NCBI RefSeq assembly: GCF_900120125.1
Contig: NZ_LT635546.1
Span: 237,228-301,227 of the forward strand
Direction: 5' to 3'
DNA from: Gemella massiliensis
Lineage (GTDB): Bacteria > Bacillota > Bacilli > Staphylococcales > Gemellaceae
DNA: 64,000 bases
Shown: positions 61,220 through 64,000 of the stretch, one piece after another
Layout: every line of letters begins with the position of its first letter
Numbering within the stretch: position 1 is the stretch's first letter
Notes under the pieces: generated by a model
The model's input: only the letters and a program-made list of their open reading frames with translations
What the model was told of the DNA's origin: nothing
Database searches by the model: none
Position numbers and translations under genes: made by a program

Positions 61220-62192
61220 ATATTTTTATAGACTCTTTCCGTAGCTCTTTTCTTTTTTCAACAGGAGAAAGCCAATTTAAAGTCTGCATAGGAAGACGGT
61301 TAGAGCGATATAGATACTTTTTCATCTGAGATACAAGATCATCATACGAAAAGAAAGATAAATGCCTGTAAAAACGTTCATTATCATTTCTATGACTACG
61401 TTCAACCTTACCGTTATGTCTAGGAGTTCTAGGTCTAATAAGTTGATGTTTAATGCCAAGATTATTACACAATACATCAAAAGGGTGTATTCGTTTAGTA
61501 TCTTTAAAATGCGTAAATTCAAAACCATTATCAGTTTGAATTATCTTAGGTTTATACCCAAAATAATCAATAGCCATTTTAACAAATTGAACAGTAGAGT
61601 ATGATGATTGTTCTTTAAAAGGGAAAATAAATCTTTCCCTAGTAGCTTCATCAATGATAGTATATTGATAAAATTTATCAGGAATTTCTCCTACATAACA
61701 ACGTTTAGGAACATATTTCACATCAAGTTGCCATTTTTTACCAATTTCAGTAGGTGTATTATAGGGTTTAGGTTTATAAGGAATTACTTTTTTCTTAGTA
61801 TCTTTATAAAAACCTAATTTTCTAAGCACTCTAAATAAAGAACAAGGATGTCTTTTATAACCTTTGTTGAATTTAAGTTTAGCATATAATTCAATCATAG
61901 AAATATTAGGATTACGTTTAATAAGATTTTTAATCCAAGACAATTCTTCAACTGTATGGGCGTTAGGGTGAATGGAATGAGGTCTATGAGACTTATCTAT
62001 AAGAGACTCTTTAGTACCGTCATATTTTTTATTCCAACGCAAAAGAGAGGCTTTTGATATTTTATAGCGCCTACAAACAAAACGAATAGAGTTACCGTTT
62101 CTATAAGTTTTAACTGCAGCTATTCTTGTTTGTAAAGTATGAGGTATATATCGTTGTGTTTTTTCTATATTTTCTGTTATAATAGTTTTCAT
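61209..62192 (-). CDS. DDE transposase with integrase core
   Basis: Start ATG 62192 (MKTIITENIEKTQRYIPH) is preceded by AAAGGA. A longer start at 62231 would overlap a TATAAT at 62230-62235. 327 residues: two helix-turn-helix segments at residues about 15-85 (IRFVCRRYKISKASLLRWNK), then the integrase core with Asp in WQLDVKYVP, Asp in IIQTDNGFEF and Glu in HNGKVERSHRND. It appears full-length and intact. Confidence 0.92.
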   Translation of the reverse strand: MKTIITENIEKTQRYIPHTLQTRIAAVKTYRNGNSIRFVCRRYKISKASLLRWNKKYDGTKESLIDKSHRPHSIHPNAHTVEELSWIKNLIKRNPNISMIELYAKLKFNKGYKRHPCSLFRVLRKLGFYKDTKKKVIPYKPKPYNTPTEIGKKWQLDVKYVPKRCYVGEIPDKFYQYTIIDEATRERFIFPFKEQSSYSTVQFVKMAIDYFGYKPKIIQTDNGFEFTHFKDTKRIHPFDVLCNNLGIKHQLIRPRTPRHNGKVERSHRNDNERFYRHLSFFSYDDLVSQMKKYLYRSNRLPMQTLNWLSPVEKRKELRKESIKICRL

Positions 62193-62289
62193 AAGAGTAA
62201 ATTCCTTTTTTTGATTTGTAGGTAACTTCATTATACAGGATTTACTCTTCTTTTTTTATTATATGTCTCACATCTATTGTAACACTACA

Positions 62290-62314
62290 ATGGAAATTAG
62301 AAATTCAAAATAAA
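62290..62314. repeat. Target-site duplication, right copy
   Basis: Identical to 60932-60956. Followed immediately by the alaS promoter. Confidence 0.9.
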
Positions 62315-62318
62315 CCTA

Positions 62319-62347
62319 TTGACAAATATTTGATAACTGTTTATAAT
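62319..62347 (+). promoter_or_regulatory. alaS promoter
   Basis: TTGACA (62319-62324), 17 bp, TATAAT (62342-62347), 5 bases beyond the IS duplication, so the insertion did not damage it. Confidence 0.9.
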
Positions 62348-62354
62348 GATAGTT

Positions 62355-62571
62355 AAATACAATGATGAAGTGTAGGAATTAAAAGTAATTCACATTATCC
62401 TAAGAGAAAACCTGTCGGTGAAAAAGGTTTATAATGTACTTTTATGCTACCTATTTAACAGCTTCATGGCATTAAAGCCGTTATAAAAACTATGAGGAGT
62501 TTTATACTCGAAGTAGGGTGGTAACACGATTATAGTCGTCCCTTGTGTAATTTTACACAAGGGACATTTTT
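62355..62571 (+). promoter_or_regulatory. Alanine T-box riboswitch
   Basis: Stem I with apical GTCGGTG-type bases. Specifier GCT (62446-62448) followed by A codes alanine. T-box sequence TGGTAACACGA begins at 62519 and terminator arms are GTCCCTTGTGTAA (62538-62550) and TTACACAAGGGAC (62553-62565). It controls alaS by sensing uncharged alanyl-tRNA. Confidence 0.9.
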
Positions 62572-62607
62572 TAGTTGTTATTTTACAATATCGAAAGGAG
62601 AACAGCA

Positions 62608-64000
62608 ATGAAACAACTGACATCATCACAAACAAGAAGAATGTTTTTAGATTTTTTCGTAGAAAAAAATCATAAAATAGAACCGAGTGCTTCACTCGTA
62701 CCGATAGATGACCCGTCTTTATTATGGATTAACTCAGGTGTAGCGACATTGAAAAAATATTTTGATGGACGAGAAATTCCGGAAAATCCAAAAATAGTAA
62801 ATTCACAAAAATCTATTAGAACTAACGATATTGAAAATGTTGGTAAAACAGCACGACATCATACATTTTTTGAAATGTTGGGAAATTTTTCAATTGGTGA
62901 TTATTTTAAAAAAGAAGCCATTGAATGGGCGTGGGAGTTTTTAACAGCTGAAAAATGGTTAGCACTCGAAAAAAAAAAATTATCTGTAACTATTCATCCG
63001 GAAGATATGGAAGCATATGATATTTGGAAAAACGATATCGGTTTACCGGAAGAACGAATTATTCGTATTGAAGGAAATTTCTGGGATATCGGAGAAGGTC
63101 CGTCCGGACCGAATACAGAGATTTTTTATGATCGAGGAGAAGATATTGATACAACATCACCAAAAGAAGAGATGTATCCCGGTGGAGAAAATGAACGTTA
63201 TCTTGAAGTTTGGAATGTAGTATTTAGCCAATACAATCACAATGCCGATGGTACGTATACAGAATTGCCGGCAAAAAATATTGATACCGGTATGGGATTG
63301 GAACGTATAGTTTCAGTATTGCAAGATGTACCAACTAACTTTGATACGGATTTATTTATGCCAATTATGCGTGAGATAGAAAAACTATCAGGTATTAAAT
63401 ATGGTGCATCCGTTGAACAAGATGTTGCATTTAAGGTGATTGCCGATCATATTAGAACAGTGGTGTTTGCAATAGCTGATGGTGCGTTGCCGTCGAATGA
63501 AGGACGTGGTTATATATTAAGACGACTGCTACGTCGTGCGGTTCGTTATGCAAAAGTTTTAGAATTGAATACCTCATTTATGTATAAGTTAACTGACGTT
63601 GTTGCAGATATTATGGTCGATTATTATCCAAATGTTAAAGAATCAGCTGATTTTGTAAAAGATGTGATATTAAAAGAAGAAGATCGTTTCCATGAAACAT
63701 TAAATGAAGGAGAAGCAATCTTAGAAACAATTGTAGAAGAAGTAAAAAATACGACGAAAATTATTTCAGGAAAAGATGCGTTTAAATTGTATGATACATT
63801 TGGATTTCCTATTGAATTAACACAAGAATATGCAGAAGAGTACGGCTTAACTGTAGATTTAGATGGTTTCAATGAAGAAATGGAAAAACAGAAAGAACGC
63901 GCTCGTTCATCTCGTCAAGATGATTCTTCAATGCAGGTTCAAACTGATCTATACAATAAAATTATTGGAGATAGTGAATTTATCGGTTATACACAATTAG
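62608..64000 (+). CDS. alaS: Alanine-tRNA ligase, 3' end outside window
   Basis: ATG 62608 follows AAAGGAG. About 464 codons are visible: class II core with [60 protein letters not shown] and [16 protein letters not shown]. Editing and C-Ala domains would follow outside the window. It charges tRNA-Ala and is regulated by the T-box just upstream. Confidence 0.97.
   Translation, partial: MKQLTSSQTRRMFLDFFVEKNHKIEPSASLVPIDDPSLLWINSGVATLKKYFDGREIPENPKIVNSQKSIRTNDIENVGKTARHHTFFEMLGNFSIGDYFKKEAIEWAWEFLTAEKWLALEKKKLSVTIHPEDMEAYDIWKNDIGLPEERIIRIEGNFWDIGEGPSGPNTEIFYDRGEDIDTTSPKEEMYPGGENERYLEVWNVVFSQYNHNADGTYTELPAKNIDTGMGLERIVSVLQDVPTNFDTDLFMPIMREIEKLSGIKYGASVEQDVAFKVIADHIRTVVFAIADGALPSNEGRGYILRRLLRRAVRYAKVLELNTSFMYKLTDVVADIMVDYYPNVKESADFVKDVILKEEDRFHETLNEGEAILETIVEEVKNTTKIISGKDAFKLYDTFGFPIELTQEYAEEYGLTVDLDGFNEEMEKQKERARSSRQDDSSMQVQTDLYNKIIGDSEFIGYTQL

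Larger units (their letters stand above)
60957..62289 (-). mobile_element. Insertion sequence with 25-bp target duplication (IS1202-like pattern)
   Basis: 1,333 bp between the two 25-bp repeats. Ends are TGTA...TACA. Terminal inverted repeats match at 18 of the first 26 positions, including GATGTGA.ACA near the outer ends. One DDE transposase on the minus strand. Such long duplications (about 24-29 bp) are known for the IS1202 family; family assignment rests on that and on the transposase type. Confidence 0.85.

Noticed and set aside
1-64000. tRNA or rRNA genes
   Set aside because: No cloverleaf or rRNA-like stretch was recognised by eye; attR is in comGC, not a tRNA.

Overview
The window is AT-rich DNA from a low-G+C Gram-positive bacterium (Bacillota). 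The chromosomal genes (comG pilus operon, asp23 and DhaL-type kinase pair, mutS2, dnaX-ybaB-recR, tkt, T-box-controlled alaS), together with choline-binding repeat proteins, suggest a Gemella-like or streptococcus-like host. The genus is inference; no rRNA is present to settle it.

Positions 1 to about 39,148 hold one nearly complete prophage of HK97-type siphovirus organisation. From left to right: a leftward large serine recombinase cut by the window edge; a leftward lysogeny and cargo block (MazF/PemK-like protein, restriction-type nuclease, membrane OB-fold protein, S24 repressor); a divergent Cro-like switch with three matching operators; early genes (dUTPase, ERF recombinase, SSB, replication initiator carrying iterons, antirepressor, RusA, late regulator); a candidate cos region between HNH and small terminase; head, tail and lysis genes; and an accessory region before attR with a ribonuclease-like gene behind a structured RNA leader, two near-duplicate choline-binding proteins, a Panacea antitoxin with a frameshifted partner, and a three-unit array of small ribbon-helix-helix regulators ending in a Rha gene.

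The right prophage end lies inside comGC. The reading frame resumes exactly at the conserved Glu-Met of the pilin motif, so the 5' end of comGC and the upstream comG genes must lie left of the window. Downstream, comGD, comGE, comGF (itself split by a -1 frameshift at a slippery A-run) and comGG follow. In this lysogen the competence pilus is therefore disrupted unless the phage excises.

Positions 40,800 to 64,000 are chromosomal: a YihY-family membrane protein, a PTS-IIC-like permease, a ketopantoate-reductase-like enzyme, asp23 with a DhaL kinase, cvpA, mutS2, an ECF transporter behind a Fur-box-like promoter, an amino-acid ABC transporter behind a T-box leader with two antiterminator/terminator units (first specifier reads as arginine), dnaX-ybaB-recR, transketolase, an S1-domain protein, a 1,333-bp IS flanked by a 25-bp duplication, and alaS with its alanine T-box.

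A recurring theme in the prophage is modular exchange that leaves scars. Two repressor C-terminal fragments lie ahead of the cargo genes, and each regulator cassette near attR is followed by a copied start of rha.
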